Part shown: in pieces, positions 1 to 12,765 of the stretch | Numbering within the stretch: position 1 is the first letter of the stretch | Layout: every line of letters begins with the position of its first letter | NCBI RefSeq assembly: GCF_021347895.1 | Contig: NC_067113.1 | Span: 45,981,474-46,045,473, forward strand | DNA: 64,000 nucleotides | Direction: 5' to 3' | From: Acanthochromis polyacanthus | Taxonomy: Eukaryota; Chordata; Actinopteri; Pomacentridae | The notes under the pieces: generated by a model | Seen by the model: only the letters and a program-made list of their open reading frames with translations | Database searches by the model: none | Told to the model about the DNA's origin: nothing | Program-made: the position numbers and the translations under genes

Positions 1-2591
1 TTATCTCTACGGTACAGACTGGCACAATGTGATCAATACTGATGAACTCATTGACTTTAAGCACGTAACACCAATGTATATTTGAAGTCAAGGAATATAT
101 TGTGCCCAAGCAGCACTACTCTATATCTGTGAAGGAACATCGAAAAGTTCTTTGGTCTCATCCAGAAACAGAGGACGTAACTCCCATTTTGGGGCATAGC
201 CTGTGTAGACAAAAGCGCAAATGTTTGAAGCAATCGAACATAAAAAAGGAGGAAAGCTTTGAGTTGGTGTTTTGTTGCTCCAGGACAATGTGCCCAGATG
301 ACAATGAGCTAAATGTGGCTTTGAACTGTTAATCCAACCTGCAGCATCTGACTTCTGTTTCCCAAACTTGGGTTTTCGCCATTTTCTGATTGATGAAAAC
401 GTCATGCATGCTGCATCTGAAGGCTCAAGATGTGACCTTCTTTCATGAAGGCATACAAAGCCTAAACATTAGTGGACCAAGTGCATTGAAGTTAGGAGAT
501 TTTGTTGAAAAATAATGCTAGAACCTTCTTCTCTTGTGATGTTTTCTGGTGAGGTCAGATGGGTTGTAGTAGACTGGAGTGGACAGCACTGTTCTGTCCA
601 ATCTTTGAATGTCTTCACGAAACCCTTCATTGAACAGAATCTGAAGTCAGGTAGAATTATCTCCAGCCAGGCTTCCCATCCTGCCTCTCCACAGACTCCC
701 ATCCTGCCTTGAAATTGTCTCTCCAGCTAACGCAATGCTGCTGCATGACTCACCTAAGTCTGCTCCTGCGATCTTCAGTCTGTCTGGCTGCCAGCAAATG
801 GGGTATGGAGCCACACTCAGGGTCTCTTTTCAACCATGACATAACAACGCACTCAGACACTGACTGGGGACATACCTGTTTGCCGCCTGTAACAAGCAGG
901 CGGCTGGCTTTGAGCGCAGGTCAGGCATTAAGGAAGGCTGGGTTGAAGGGGGCGTTAAGGGATGGCTGCTTCACAAGACAGCGGATTTACAAGAGGGCTT
1001 TTGCTTGCCTGCATGTTTATCGTGGGTTGTGTTTACTTCTGCACTCGCAGGCAGTTTCTTGTCTTGTACAGGTGCACCGCTGTGTGTGTGTGTGTGTGTG
1101 CAGCTTTTTGCACATTCACTTCATATCATTCACTGCTAGAGACATTCAGAATTTATACCATGACCTTTCCCCAGTGGGAGTGAAAATCCAAAAAGGAGAC
1201 TGGAGTGGAACTTCTGCATTGAATAATAAGGGAATCCTTTTGTGAGAGGAGCCGAAATCAGAACCAAAGCTATGCACGATTTTGGCTGAGACATTATTAC
1301 AGCACATACGCTCGCTCCTGACCTGCTGGTCCCGCCGATTGTGTGCGTGAGTGCATGTGAGCGTGCACATTCATCTCTCTTTCTGTGAGTGTGTGTGTAA
1401 TGTCAGCAGAACCCCAGGGGGTCTAGCAGGAGCTCGTTTGATTGCAGCCTCACAGCTGGCTCTCGATGTTAGCCAGCCGGGCACCAAGCGAGAGGAGAAA
1501 AGAGAGGGAGAGGAAAAAAAATTGAGGAATGGGTAGGAACGATGACCTGATAAATAGCGGGGAAGACAGCTTTAGCTCTTGCGTTGGGCAGCCAAGAAAA
1601 AAAGCAATGTGAGGAAATCAGAGGGAATAGCTAAAAAAATGTAGAAGAAGAGGGGTGAAGATAGATAGAGGGGGGATGTAGGAAGCAGGTGTGTACATGG
1701 CAGTGCATCAGAGGGAAGCAGGAGGGAGGAAAAGAGTCTACCTGTCCTCTAAGTGATCAAACACTCATATATGCTTATTCACTCAGATGTTCCTGCAGTG
1801 GATATTTCTGTATAGGACACATAAACATGCTGCAGAGAGCTACCTACACAGATGGTAACGCCAGGTTTTACTGCGGGACTTAAAGGCAGGCTGAAGCCCT
1901 CGCTCAGTTTAACTGCTGCGGTCAGAGCCTCATGCTGTTGGGCAATTGGGCAACGGCATGGAATAGCCTAATTTAGAGGCAGATGACTGCATGGCCCTGA
2001 ACAGAGGAGAAATAGACGGGGAGGGAGAAAAAACAGGCAGGGATTCACTGAGCACAGGTGTTGGCACAAAACGAGGAAAAATAAATTGAGAGCTAAATAG
2101 ATACGACCGTACAAAGCGAAAAAGGGGGGAAGAAAATGTACAAAAACACAAAATCCCATTGAGGCCTGCTGTCATACATCGTTGTGCGCAGTGTGGGAAC
2201 ATTCCAGACTCATCTGTTTTGGCTGGAGTGCGGACTGCTTCAGAGAGAAAATTCACTGAGAGGGAAAATGAGACGAAGAAACAGAGGACTTAAAGAGGCG
2301 GAGCAGGCGGCGAGGACGAGCAAACAGACAGATGAGAGAGGGAACAAAGAGGACAGTGAAGTAGACAATGTGCCTTTTCGGCTGTCGAGAAATGCGTTTG
2401 GGTGTGTGAGGAGGAAGCTCGCTGTATTTATAGTCCAGCTGTTCAATTTGGAGGCTTTCTCATTCACTCACTTGTGTGGTGTTTTGTGTAAACCAATCAC
2501 ACGGGTTTGTTCGAGAGGGAATATTCGATGGAACCTTTGTATGCAGAAAAAAAAGGCAAATAAGCATATTTCAAAATGCTTAAGTGCTCCT
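1..2591. other. Intergenic, no gene seen
   Basis: Short open frames only, none resembling a known protein or flanked by credible splice sites. It contains a (GT)n run at 1080-1100, a looser GT-rich stretch at 1340-1400 and purine-rich sequence at 1485-1700. No repeat family was recognised. Confidence 0.6.
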
Positions 2592-3117
2592 TTAACCTCC
2601 TGTTGTCTTCATTTATGGACTCCAAAAAATATTGTTTTCTTGTCTGAAAAAAATTCCAAAAATTTCTGAAAATTAGCAAAAACCTTCAGGAAGAAAATTC
2701 CAATTATTCCTTATAAGTTTCCCTTAAAAGTTTTATTTTAAATTTGGCAAGAAAATTATTGTAAATATTTTCAAAAAAATTGTAAAAATCTTCCCAAAAA
2801 TCCTAAAAAAAAATCTAGTGATAACATGTATATCAGTAAAACTTCTAATATTTTCTTTAAGAACATTCACAAAAATAAAAAATAAAAAAAACAAATCCAG
2901 CTAAATTCGCTTGATTTTGGTTGATTTTTTTTTGTTGCAAATGTTCTTAGGAAACATTGTAACATTGCTTTTATCTCCACCAAAAAATGTTCAAGGATTT
3001 CCCAAAAATGTTGGAAATGTGAACATCAGAACGTTCACTGTGAAAATATTTTTTTTCTCCATACTTTCGAACTTTAAAATGGGTCAGTTTTGACCCCCAG
3101 GACAACACAAGGGTTAA
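2592..3117 (-). mobile_element. TTAA-flanked MITE, copy 1 (piggyBac-like ends)
   Basis: It begins TTAACCTCCTGTTGTC and ends GACAACACAAGGGTTAA, so the ends are inverted repeats bounded by TTAA. The inside is A/T-homopolymer rich with no ORF. It shares TATCAGTAAAACTTCTAATA (2831-2850) with copy 2 at 17083-17485, which lies in the opposite orientation. TTAA target sites and CC-starting ends point to a non-autonomous piggyBac-type element; the superfamily is inferred from the ends only. Confidence 0.75.
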
Positions 3118-3208
3118 GAAAGATAAAATAAATCATTCTGCATTCAAGATCCTTTTTCATGTGCAGATTCTAACTGAAATTACCAAAAATAAGCCCAAAT
3201 CAAAATTT

Positions 3209-3780
3209 TGTTATGGTCCAGCTCCTGCCCGTACCTCTGTCTCCCTCTGTCTGCCGTCCTCTCCTCCTGTCTCTCTCTCCCGGTTGCTTACCCTCTGTCT
3301 ACCTGCACTTTGTTGGCTGATTGCTGCTATAGGCGTCAGCTGCGGCAATCAGCTCAACTCCACTCACCTGCTCCCCTCCTCTGCAATAAGCTCTGCTCTT
3401 CCCCTCAGTCTCTGCTGGATCATTGTTTGATAGACCCACATGTCGACCCAGACTCTGTCTCCCACAAAACCCACCTCTGGACTGCGTCAGCTCTGGACTC
3501 TTCTGCTCCCCCCTTTTTGGGATCCCCCCTCCTTGGACTCTGTTGTGTGAATTATGACTTCAGCTGTTTTGCTCCCTTGATTGTTCAGTTTTCCCTGTGT
3601 GCGAGTACCTCTCCGTAGCTTTGTTGTTTTTCAGTTGCTTGGTTTTTGCTTTGCCACCACAGTCCAGTTTTCAGTTACCTTGTAGCTTTGATCCTGAGTT
3701 AATAAACCCCTTTCCCCATCTCACCTGTTTGCCTGTCTGTTGTGTCTGCGCCTGGGTTCTCCAACCTCCTACTCTTAACA
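3209..3780 (+). mobile_element. Solo LTR (572 bp) of a retrotransposon
   Basis: The element starts TGTTATGG and ends CTCTTAACA, so the ends are TGTTA...TAACA. The flanks are AATTT on the left and AATTC on the right, a 5-bp target duplication with one change. Inside are long C/T-rich tracts and AATAAA at 3701-3706, as in fish Gypsy-type LTRs. No internal gag/pol region or second LTR is present, so it is most likely a recombined solo LTR. Confidence 0.65.
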
Positions 3781-4130
3781 AATTCAACATATCACATTCA
3801 AAAATTTGGTGGAAATGAATCATTTTCACCAGAGTATATGCTCCTCACTGCACCCAAGAAGTTATTAGTGACTCAGTTGCAGCAAAAAAACAAAAGTCTT
3901 TGACTGAACTGCAGGCAGTGTCCACATGGAGCAGATTGGAAACAAGAATGGTCACAAACCAAAAATGCAAGCTGCAAATTATCCACATCATGCAGAGGCA
4001 TCACTTTTCCAGCATTGGTAACAGATGTGGGCACTTTGAAAAACATTGTGCATGTTGTCTCCATTTTCATGCAGTTTCTCCCCACGTCACCACAGAACAA
4101 TTAAGAAACGCTCAGGTGTGACGTCATATC
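3781..4130. other. Intergenic with a consensus CRE
   Basis: Nothing gene-like is seen. A perfect cAMP-response palindrome TGACGTCA occurs at 4119-4126. A single 8-mer has little weight without conservation data. Confidence 0.4.
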
Positions 4131-4640
4131 TGGAGAAGTGAATCAACTCAAGTATCTTGCGTATTAATTGCCCAACTGATCATCATGAATGAAGCATGAG
4201 ACCAGTCAACCCGTCTCATCACCTGAAGGCCTCATTGCATTTTAATGTTCCGCATGCGCTATTAAGTTTGTCTGAATAATTGAATCATTTCTTATTCAAA
4301 ACACAGGGCAGGATTAAAACCCCTCCGAAGCGGCTCCCGTGGCAGCGCTTTAATGACACCTTGAAGGACACCGTGCAGGTCCGAGCCGTAATGCGAACAG
4401 CTTATTTTTTATTATTTTCTTGATAGGTCTCATCGATGGTGCTTTTTTTCCTCTCTCTCTCCTCTGACCATTAATCTGCTGCTTCTACTCAAGTTGCTAA
4501 GCCGCCGTTTCGGGTTGAGCTGTTTTAACACCCGGCCGTTGATCATATTCGGTTTAATTACCTCAGCGTGGACCTGAGGGACATTGGAAGTCATGACCTG
4601 ATGCATAGTCAATAAATTGACTGAAACAGCAAATGGGAAC
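4131..4640. other. Possible conserved noncoding block
   Basis: Balanced, repeat-free sequence with TAAT and ATTAA words (for example around 4160, 4240 and 4550) between GC-containing stretches. This is the texture typical of vertebrate developmental enhancers. Conservation could not be tested. Confidence 0.3.
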
Positions 4641-5200
4641 GGCTAACCCATGATGTGTGTTCATCTGTGCGCTGAGGATTTATGCAAGAATGACCTTCAG
4701 ATGCCATCTTTCTCAACTGCAGGCGCAACAAAACTGAATTTCTATTGATATGATGCTAACAGAGAGGGAAGCCTTATGCATGCTGCACACTACTTCAAAT
4801 GCTATTTGTTTGGGTTTCCAACTGTATTGCATTAGAGATGGCATAAATAATTCAAGTGCATGCTATATATACAGTAGTTTAACCATATGTAACACCATCT
4901 ATAACCCCAGTGGAGGCTTTTTTCATACATATTTGTTTTCTGAAGCAGCTCTACAATGCCATATGTCACGCTGTACTGCAAAGCACAAGGCAAAGTCTTG
5001 GCCTCCAGAAGGAACAAATGGAAAACAAAGAGTTACATATCACAAGGGAAGCAGTGTCGCTTTCTGAATGTACAGTAGTCTGTATTTCTTTTTAATGGGA
5101 AGTGCAAGAAGCTGGCCCGAAAGAAAAATGACAATATAGTGTACCTGACATCACACAAATCCAGAGTTTATGTTTCTAATATTGTCACTTTTTTTTTTTC
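4641..5200. other. Intergenic, nothing recognised
   Basis: AT-rich sequence with an open frame at 4750-5067 that has no recognisable homology and no splice context. A short T run lies at about 5190-5199. Confidence 0.5.
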
Positions 5201-5545
5201 CCACGCTGCCCTCCTCGTGTCACGAAAAGGTGCACATTTGTTACACAAGGCTTGTATTTAATGCCTTCTGAGGTAACGGCAACATCTTTTTATTGTTTTT
5301 CCTTGTAATCAGTGGAAGATGAATGAAAGCCAAGGCCCGACCTGCAGGGAGAAGCGTCTGCCGGGGCCCGCCGCATGTTTTCTTTATTTACTCATCAATG
5401 ATGTTTACCAGCAGCTGAGAGATTGAAGTTGCAACATCAGGGGCTGACTTTTATTACCTGCGGGTCCTTTGTATTCCTGGCTGTCCACTGCGAAAAAGCT
5501 TTCTATTGATTGTCTCCGAGGAGGGAAAGGGGGGATTTGGAAACA
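5200..5545. other. Possible conserved noncoding block
   Basis: Mixed composition without simple repeats, with words such as TTTATTG, CATCAATGATG and TCAGTGG. It looks like constrained noncoding DNA rather than decayed repeat. Visual judgement only. Confidence 0.28.
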
Positions 5546-5940
5546 TGCACAGGCACTGAAAAGACACGGCTGTGTTAGCAATCCCTGTGGAGTGCATCAA
5601 CCTCTTTCGGCTGAGTGTTAACAATGCAGGAAATGACTTTAATGATCAACATTTTTTTACTCTTTTGTCCTTGTTTTTGTCATGGCTGTCCTTTGTATGT
5701 CTGGCTTTGTCCCTTCCAGCTGTGCATACTGCAGGTATGTGCCTGCACACATCTAGTCTATATACATATATGCACACATATAAATGCTACGCATGGAGTA
5801 ATCTGTGTTTGTACACATACACAGACGCTCTGCATTGCATACAGACATCATATGCACGTTCACTTGGATGAACTGTGTGTGCATTTATTGGCTTCCACTG
5901 CATTACAGAGACTTAACCGAATGAATAACTTAAGCTCTCA
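5546..5940. other. Intergenic, nothing recognised
   Basis: T-rich followed by a loose CATATA/ACACAT-rich stretch (about 5740-5850). No gene or named repeat. Confidence 0.5.
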
Positions 5941-6335
5941 ACGCGCTAATTAAAACAGCTTGCACTCACAGTGATGGTGCAGCCATGGCAAGGCTGTAAT
6001 TAATTTCTGAATGGATGCTTTTTGGACACAAGGATGTTCCAAGAACTACCAATGTCAAAACATCCCGGCGAGTTTGGCTAAAGGTACTATTCTTAAAAGT
6101 GATTAATTAATGTCGAGCTGAACACAGATTCATTTCCAGCCCAGTCAATACTGCTGCAGGCTCACTGTTTATTGTCTTTTTTTTTGCTAAGAGAGAGATT
6201 GCTAATGACTGATGAGCAGATTTCAGAGTTTCAAAGGCAGAAAACATATCTCACAAGCATCTCCAATGGCATTTTTTAAAGGCCCGTAAAACACATTCCC
6301 CATAGTCTCACAGCGGTAGTTAATTAATTCAGGGG
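5941..6335. promoter_or_regulatory. Cluster of TAATTA/TTAATTAA homeodomain-type sites
   Basis: Homeodomain core palindromes occur at about 5946-5952 (CTAATTA), 5997-6004 (TAATTAAT), 6101-6110 (GATTAATTAA) and 6320-6328 (TTAATTAAT), four in under 400 bp of otherwise non-homopolymeric sequence. Such spacing is seen in homeobox-responsive enhancers. The function is inference. Confidence 0.35.
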
Positions 6336-7450
6336 CTATATCATATCCCTGTATAATAAGGTGAGGAGGCAAGATGCTGCCAACAAGTCGTCCTTGCCAG
6401 CAGCCTTATTATCAGTCAATAATGAATTTAGATGACCCATGTGATGCCGAACAAATGGCCTCACTGTCTGAATACAAACTTGGAGAATTTGTATGCATCC
6501 GTGGCTTCTGAGTGCGATTGTGTGTCGTTTCCGTGTGCATGTACGCTCCGTGCCACATGTGGCAGGGAATCTTAGGAAACGCCTGACCCAGAAAGGAGTA
6601 CAAGGCATGTGAGGCATTACCCTGTCGAGCTCTCCTACCCCACCATTCATTTCCATCAAGAACTGTAATAATGCTTGTACTCTCGGCTGAAATTGCTTTC
6701 TGCCTCTCGGGTCAGTACAACTGGACTGCAGGACGGGGAGCGGGGAGGGTGTTGTTTCTGTGTAAGTGTTTTCAGTTTTCTTTTTTCCAGTTTGTGTGCG
6801 CGTGCTAGTTAGTACCCGAGGCCTGTGGTCAACCACCATGCTACGGTCATATTAGCGAGGTGATTTATACGTGCAGAAAGCACTCATAATAGAGGTTTAC
6901 GACGGCGTGATGGAGTAGCCTCCTGGCACGCCTCATTTCCACGTTCTTCCACTTTTCTCCCTCTCACCTTTTGCCACGCAGAAAGCGCTGAATTTATTAG
7001 CGCCGTGATGTGATGAATAATGCACTTGGTTGTATTTTTTTCACAGGGTGCTTTCATTCTGAGCAACAGCATGACATAGCTAAATATTTATCCCTCTTTC
7101 TTTGAGTGATCGTGTTTAAATATGAGACAAATGAACCCTTTAGTCCCTGAGGTTGGCGGTGTTTTTACAAAAATCCATTCAGTTTTTATGACAATTGAAT
7201 CTAAGAAAGCATTTGACGGCAAAAAAAAACATCTACCCTGGCTAATCTGCATGCAAACCTGCACACCCGCGTGATTGGTTGTGAGGTAATTGGTAGCTTT
7301 CATTTGACAGCGTGCTGATTGACCTGCCTTGACATTTTCAGTGATGTCGCACCGGCTTGTCAGACGCTCAGAGTTCTGCTTGAGAAATCACAACCAATCA
7401 TGCCGAGTTATGCAAAGAGCCCTTGGAAATGTGAAGGACTGAAACTGTAG
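6336..7450. other. Possible conserved noncoding block
   Basis: A kilobase of complex, balanced sequence without recognised repeats, with paired ATTGG/AATTGG words near 7270-7300 and TTATTAGCGC near 6990. The overlapping open frames at 6336-6839 are in a stop-poor stretch and match nothing known. Confidence 0.28.
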
Positions 7451-8955
7451 GGGAGGCGGCCTCGGGATGAGTTGAATCCCAATTATCAAAACTTTGAAAT
7501 ATCCTTTCTCTGAGCCCACACTTGAGGCATGACTGCATTGATTTTCCAACAAAAAAAAAAAAAGAAGAGCTTGCTGATGGAAGGGGGCACACTTATAAAA
7601 CACTGTTTTTGATCACCGCTAAGGGCGAGTGTTAAAATGGGTGATTAAGCAGAAGCTGATTGTCCTCTGTCGTTTGAAATATATATTGAGAAGCTATATG
7701 CTGTATCAGCTCCTATAACAGCGTTGTCATCAACATCTATTTTATCATTACACCAAAACTGCCCGTAGTCTGCACTTTACTCGTCTTCATCAGCCTGACT
7801 TTGGATGAAGTGAGCGCAGGCAGAAACCAAATAGTTTATGTTTGAAAAGAACAAGATCACACAAGGTGGTTTTCTACTGGAGGAACTCAAGGGAGGCAAA
7901 CATTTATAGGAAATGGACTTGTAATCTGCCCTTTCAGCCATATTGCTTCCATTGTTTCCAACAGCCTCAACGGCGATGTTACATTCAAGTGTGCCAAGAA
8001 ATGGCAAATGTTCTATGAGTACACTGAAAAATGGCAAAGAGGCAAATTTTACGTTATTAATGGCGACATTTTAGGAGATACCAAAGTTATCCTCCTTGAG
8101 TCCCGTCCAGCAGTTTTTTGAAGGGGTTGCTCAGAAATACCTATAAGTAGATTCTTTTTTCTCCCCCCAAAGACAGCCCTAAAATACGTTCTGCAACTTC
8201 CTATACAACTAAACTGCTTTCTCAATGACATCTTGAAAGGAAGTGGTTTTATTGTCGATTAAACATAATTTTGGATCTCTGATGTCATGGGTAAGGCAGC
8301 AGAATTTGAAGGAAAGTCTGAGTTAGGAGGCAGAACAGGTGGTGGATGGCATAAAGCAGCTGCTGGAGCCAGAACATCAGAGTTTGCATCCTGTGATGGA
8401 CGAAAGACCATCAGTGTCAGAATGAAGTTTGATTGATGTTTACATTGGTTTGAACTCGCTTTTCCAGTTAGTTCATGAACAAAAACCACAAGCTAAGGGA
8501 AATTTGTATGTTAAAAGCGGGATTAAGGTTGGTCACCACAATGAATTGGTTTTAGTTTGGAAAAATAGCTCATGTTGTGTTAAAATACAACCCTTTCACT
8601 ATGTATTTGAAGTGTTTCCTGTATTTTCTGGGCTACCAGTATGACAAGTCCCTCCTCATCTAATACCTATGATATGATTGGTTGGCTGAAATGGCACAAC
8701 AATGAAGCAGTAAAATATATGACGACATTGATATATTGATTAGAAGCATATTTGTGATGCAATACAAATAAACAAAATGTAATGGAGAAATTTAGTTGTA
8801 TAGGAGTGTGACTTTATGGAAACAGGGTTTTGCATTGAAAACACGCACAAGTTCCTGCAGTGGAAAGCAGCTTTTTGTGCAAAATACACTTCATACTTCT
8901 GTCTGTCCAAGTCATTGCTCAAAGGGAATCACTGGAATTTGTTTGGTTTCTTTCT
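7451..8955. other. Intergenic, nothing recognised
   Basis: AT-rich sequence with a short A run (7550-7563) and scattered ORFs of no recognisable identity. Confidence 0.5.
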
Positions 8956-8957
8956 AA

Positions 8958-9050
8958 CTTTGTAAGGCCTTAACCTTACTCTGTGAAGGGCCTTTGAGAT
9001 TGTAAATGTCACAAACTGGTGTTATATAAATACAACTGAACTAGAAAGAA
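8958..9050 (+). repeat. Fragment of a dispersed LINE/SINE-type tail
   Basis: The pattern 'gggcctttgagattgtaaat ... ggtgttatataaatacaactgaact' matches the common fish element tail of the type 'gcctttgaga...ggcgctatataaataaaattgaa'. Only about 90 bp remains. Confidence 0.5.
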
Positions 9051-9507
9051 TTCACGTCTGGGTGCTAAATATTAAAACATGGAAGTGCTTGGCTTGGCTT
9101 ATAGGTTTTAAATAAGGGAAATTTTGTAGCTTGCCCCCCCCCGAAAACAAAAGAAATCCAACAACCGGACCTTATTAAATATTCTTTGTTTATGCTAATC
9201 CCATACAAAAGTCAAAGGTGAAGTCTTTTGGAGCACTAGTGGTGGTACTGTGCAGAGGTTGGGGTATTCTGGCTAATGATGCATTCTTGACAATTTGGAC
9301 CTCCAATAAACCTCCTACTAGAAAAAGGTATGATTGAACAGCTGTAAACACTGTTGCTCAGTATGACCATTAAACTCTATTAAGCTACATTAGTAAATTA
9401 CATGGGCTCAGACGTAAAGATAGTGGTCTGCTATTATGTATATTCTGATTAAATTGACATTTTACATTGTATTATTCACAGAACTCTTGTATTTGCCACT
9501 TATTTAA

Positions 9508-9690
9508 TTACCTCCGCCAAGGAGGTTATGCGATCGGGTCCGTTTATTTATTTGTCTGTCTGTGTGCATGTCTGTGGTCAGGATTTCTCAGAAACTACTT
9601 GTCGGATCTTCATGAAATTTTCACCAGAGGTGGATCTTGGCCCACATTTATTCCTTCAATATCCTTCCAGGTTTAAACAATGTGTTGGAC
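9508..9690 (+). repeat. Dispersed repeat fragment (CCTCCGCCAAGGAGG type)
   Basis: It starts with the palindromic CCTCCGCCAAGGAGGTTATG, then a GTTTATTTATTTGTCTGTCTG-like segment and a 'ctcagaaactacttgtcgga tcttcatgaaattttcacc' segment. This arrangement recurs in many animal genomes as part of a dispersed repeat. The parent family is unknown to me. Confidence 0.6.
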
Positions 9691-9739
9691 GGTTCTTAAA
9701 CTGATTGTAACAGTTTCAGAAATCTCTTTAGTTGTTTTC

Positions 9740-9966
9740 TTTGCTTGATGCAGGCCAATAATTTGACCCTACTGAGACAGATCAGCATCGTTCCATGACC
9801 ACAGGATACGTCTTCCAACATGGTTGTTTGAGAAATGAGAAGCACTTCACTGCATCAGCTTGGGTTAAATAAGTTCCTGCAGCTGAAACAGATTCAACAC
9901 TGCAGTAATTATCCACTGGAAGCCTAATCCAGATGGTGACTTTTTTTTTGGGCCAGGCAGTGCACA
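9740..9966 (+). mobile_element. Fish Tc1/mariner-type MITE fragment
   Basis: The segment from 'gatgcaggccaataatttga' through 'ccaacatggttgtttgagaa' to 'tttttttttgggccaggcag' follows a common fish MITE ending in '...gggccaggcagtgta'. The left end is missing or merges with the preceding repeat. Confidence 0.5.
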
Positions 9967-12073
9967 ATGGCAATTTCATTTTTTTTCACATATGTGGAAA
10001 AAATAAAGATTTGTGGTTAAATACAAAAGCTGAAAAGTGGGTGATGAAGGGTTGGATGGTTGTTTTGGACTCCTGAACTCATCAAGCAGGTGTTTTGAGT
10101 TGATTAAACCTCTTTCTAGATTGGAGTTTGAGGCTTTTATCATGGGAATCTCCAAACTCCATATGCAGAATTCCACTTATCTGATAAAATATTGTAGAAA
10201 TTTTAAGCAGGATGATCATAACCTGCAGATCATCGACAAGAATAACTCATAATAGTGTATATTTGTAATGGATTTAAGAGCAAATGTGTACTTAGACTCT
10301 AGTCTTTCAAGAATTACTCCTTTTCAAAGACTGAAATTGTCATGAAAGAAAAGTCTGCAGTGAAAATGCGACTTGAACTTGTCGGCCTCTCCGCTCCCAC
10401 GCCGTCCTGAGGAGAGGTCTAATCAGGCGAAGTGAGTGAAATCACCTGTGTGGGTGGCCGTCGACCTCTTGTGTCGCAGCGTTTCCTGTGGTTCCAGACC
10501 TCACTATTGCTCACCAACTGTTCTCATCTGCTGTCGTGTCACGTGCTGCACACCTGCTCCACATTACTCATCTGCTCCGGTAAACTTCCAGAGCTGCGAA
10601 GGTCTCTGAAAGCAGCATCACTTGGTTATATGTTATATCGCTCTTTATTGAGGTGTTTGTCAGGTGTCAGTTTCTTCCTAAGAATAAGCTCCCTGCAGTG
10701 TGACTGTTGGGAGTGAGAGCAGCACATAAAAAGTGAAATTCAAGTGTTAAATCTTTATTGTCATTGCGATTACTTTGACTAAAGTCCTCATATGGCTGGT
10801 GAATAAGAAACCACAAAAGAAACTAGCCTTATGATTGCAATTGCAGCAGTTTAAAGTGCATTTTTCCTGAAAATACAAAGTACAAATGCTTGAGTTGCTC
10901 AAGTTTCAGCTGAAGAATGTACTTTAAGGCAGAACATGCACTGCTGCCAAAGCACTATCAGCAGAATTTGAAAAAGAAGAAATGCAATCTGTAATTATAC
11001 TGAGATGCTGTTGACAGAGGAGTGACAGAGGAAGTTTCGGTGAGCAGTGGAAAGGCCGTCACTGCAGAGGCTCCAGAGCTGTCCTGGGCCACGGGGAGCG
11101 GATTGCCTATTTGTTGCATCAGTGGTTCGGCAGTCACAGAGGCGGGTAGGGGGAGTGAATGCAGAGCCCCCGGAGGAAGCCACAGTCTCCAAACTTTTTG
11201 CGAACAATTATTGTATTTTTACAAAGTGGCTCTGGACATGAGACACACAGACAAACAGACGGTAATCCACAGCTGTGCATTTGTGGAGGAAAAAGAAGCA
11301 CCCTGAAATTGCTTTTTAAAAAATTTCCACTGGGTTACCCAAGATGCAGTATAAATTGAAAGAAGCTGACGTATTGATTAAAATTCTATGTGCATCCAAA
11401 AAGAAACTGATGAGCTGCTAATGCCTGAGGAGTTCTGGCCACAGGTACAGGCAGCTCACCTCTCTGGAAAGCAGCCAGCTTTCATCCGGGCTGCAGCCGC
11501 AGAAAATCTAATACAGATGACTTCATCATTTTTGCCTAGTGACCTTTCTGGCATCCTTTCTTACTCCAATCCTCCCTCTCTCCCTCCTCCTCCTATACAA
11601 CCTTCCCAGAGTCTCTGCAGCTCCTTTCTCGTTGTATTTTTCTCTCACCTTGCCTCCCTTTCCACCACACCTCCTCACGTCCTATACACACTCCCACACA
11701 CACACACACATTCCTCCTCTTCCTCCTCCTCCACCCCCAAGGGCATCATCCAGAGCGGGGCTGAACACGGCTCCAAGGTTAAGTGCCAGTGCGTGAGCTA
11801 CCGAAAACTCTGCTGAGTTGTACCCGGTGTCGCCCGCTGTCACTGCACTCAATTGGCAGCTGCAATGATCGCATCTCATCCCCCCCTCCACTAAAGAAAA
11901 AAAAAAGAAAAGAAAAAAACAATGGCAGTGGCTCCAGGTGAGTGTAAGCGCAGCCAATCGATAGGCTCCAATATGGCCCTGCTGGCGACTGTGAATGAAA
12001 CTCAATTTTATTTTGCAAGATTGTGCATTTATTAGATGAACGGATATTGATGGGAGTATTGGCAGGCTGCTCC
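9966..12073. other. Intergenic, nothing gene-like
   Basis: It contains a C/T-rich stretch at 11537-11740, a short (CA)n at 11694-11711 and an A-rich purine tract at 11893-11920. The ORFs here derive from the C/T-rich and CA-rich sequence. Confidence 0.5.

Positions 12074-12141
<68 letters not shown>
12074..12141. repeat. (CA)n microsatellite, about 66 bp
   Basis: An essentially uninterrupted CA dinucleotide run. It generates the spurious poly-Cys/Val frames on the other strand. Confidence 0.98.
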
Positions 12142-12589
12142 AGATTTGGTTTAATAGTAAATGCTGTAATTCAACTAGAGGTGGATCAGTCCTTAAGGAA
12201 ATTACCACTGTACTGAATCCAGCGTCCATCTGGCTGATGCCTGTTCTCTCTTAGTTTGATTATTCTCTGATAACTGCTGGCTCGTGTGCTTTTTGTTCTA
12301 CCATTTCAGCTAACTACTGCACTGCATTTCTATCATTTATTCATTAGTTTTAAAAGCAGCACTTAAATGGTTGATAGTAATGGGTAAATGGTTTAACCCA
12401 TAAGCCCTAGGCTGTTTTTCTTTTCAAATTACCACCTGGAAATTAAAAAAAAAAAAGCAACATCCTCAACTGTAAAACAAACAACCTTGGGCTCTACCGG
12501 TCAGAGACACTTTTGTGCTTTGTTCACACTTCACCAGGGAAAAATGAGATTTGAAAAACTTTAGGAAATTTTACCGTCTGCGTAATCAA
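12142..12589. other. Intergenic, nothing recognised
   Basis: AT-rich, with an 11-nt A run at 12446-12457. No gene or repeat family was seen. Confidence 0.5.
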
Positions 12590-12765
12590 AATTAAAAATA
12601 TAAATCTGTTTGTTTTTTGTTTTTTTTTACCTGTTTTTGTTGTATTTTATGTGTTTTTAGTAGTATGTGTTCTGTTTTATGTGTTACAGTGCAACTTGCT
12701 TTGGCCTTGTCAAAGATAAATTTATCCCACAGGAGACAATAAAGCAAACCTTGACCTGACCTTGG
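12590..12765 (+). repeat. Non-LTR retrotransposon 3' tail
   Basis: A T-rich stretch leads to 'aaatttatcccacaggagac aataaag', then CTTGACCTGACCTTGG, in which CTTGACC.. is repeated. This follows the 3' end of fish L2/Rex-type LINEs (aatttccccc..gacaataaag plus a short tandem tail). Confidence 0.5.

Noticed and set aside
3208..3618. 136-codon frame rich in Ser, Leu and Pro
   Set aside because: It lies wholly within the C/T-rich part of the solo LTR.
11682..12140. Cys/Val-rich frames on the minus strand
   Set aside because: They are translations of the (CA)n repeat and its flanks.
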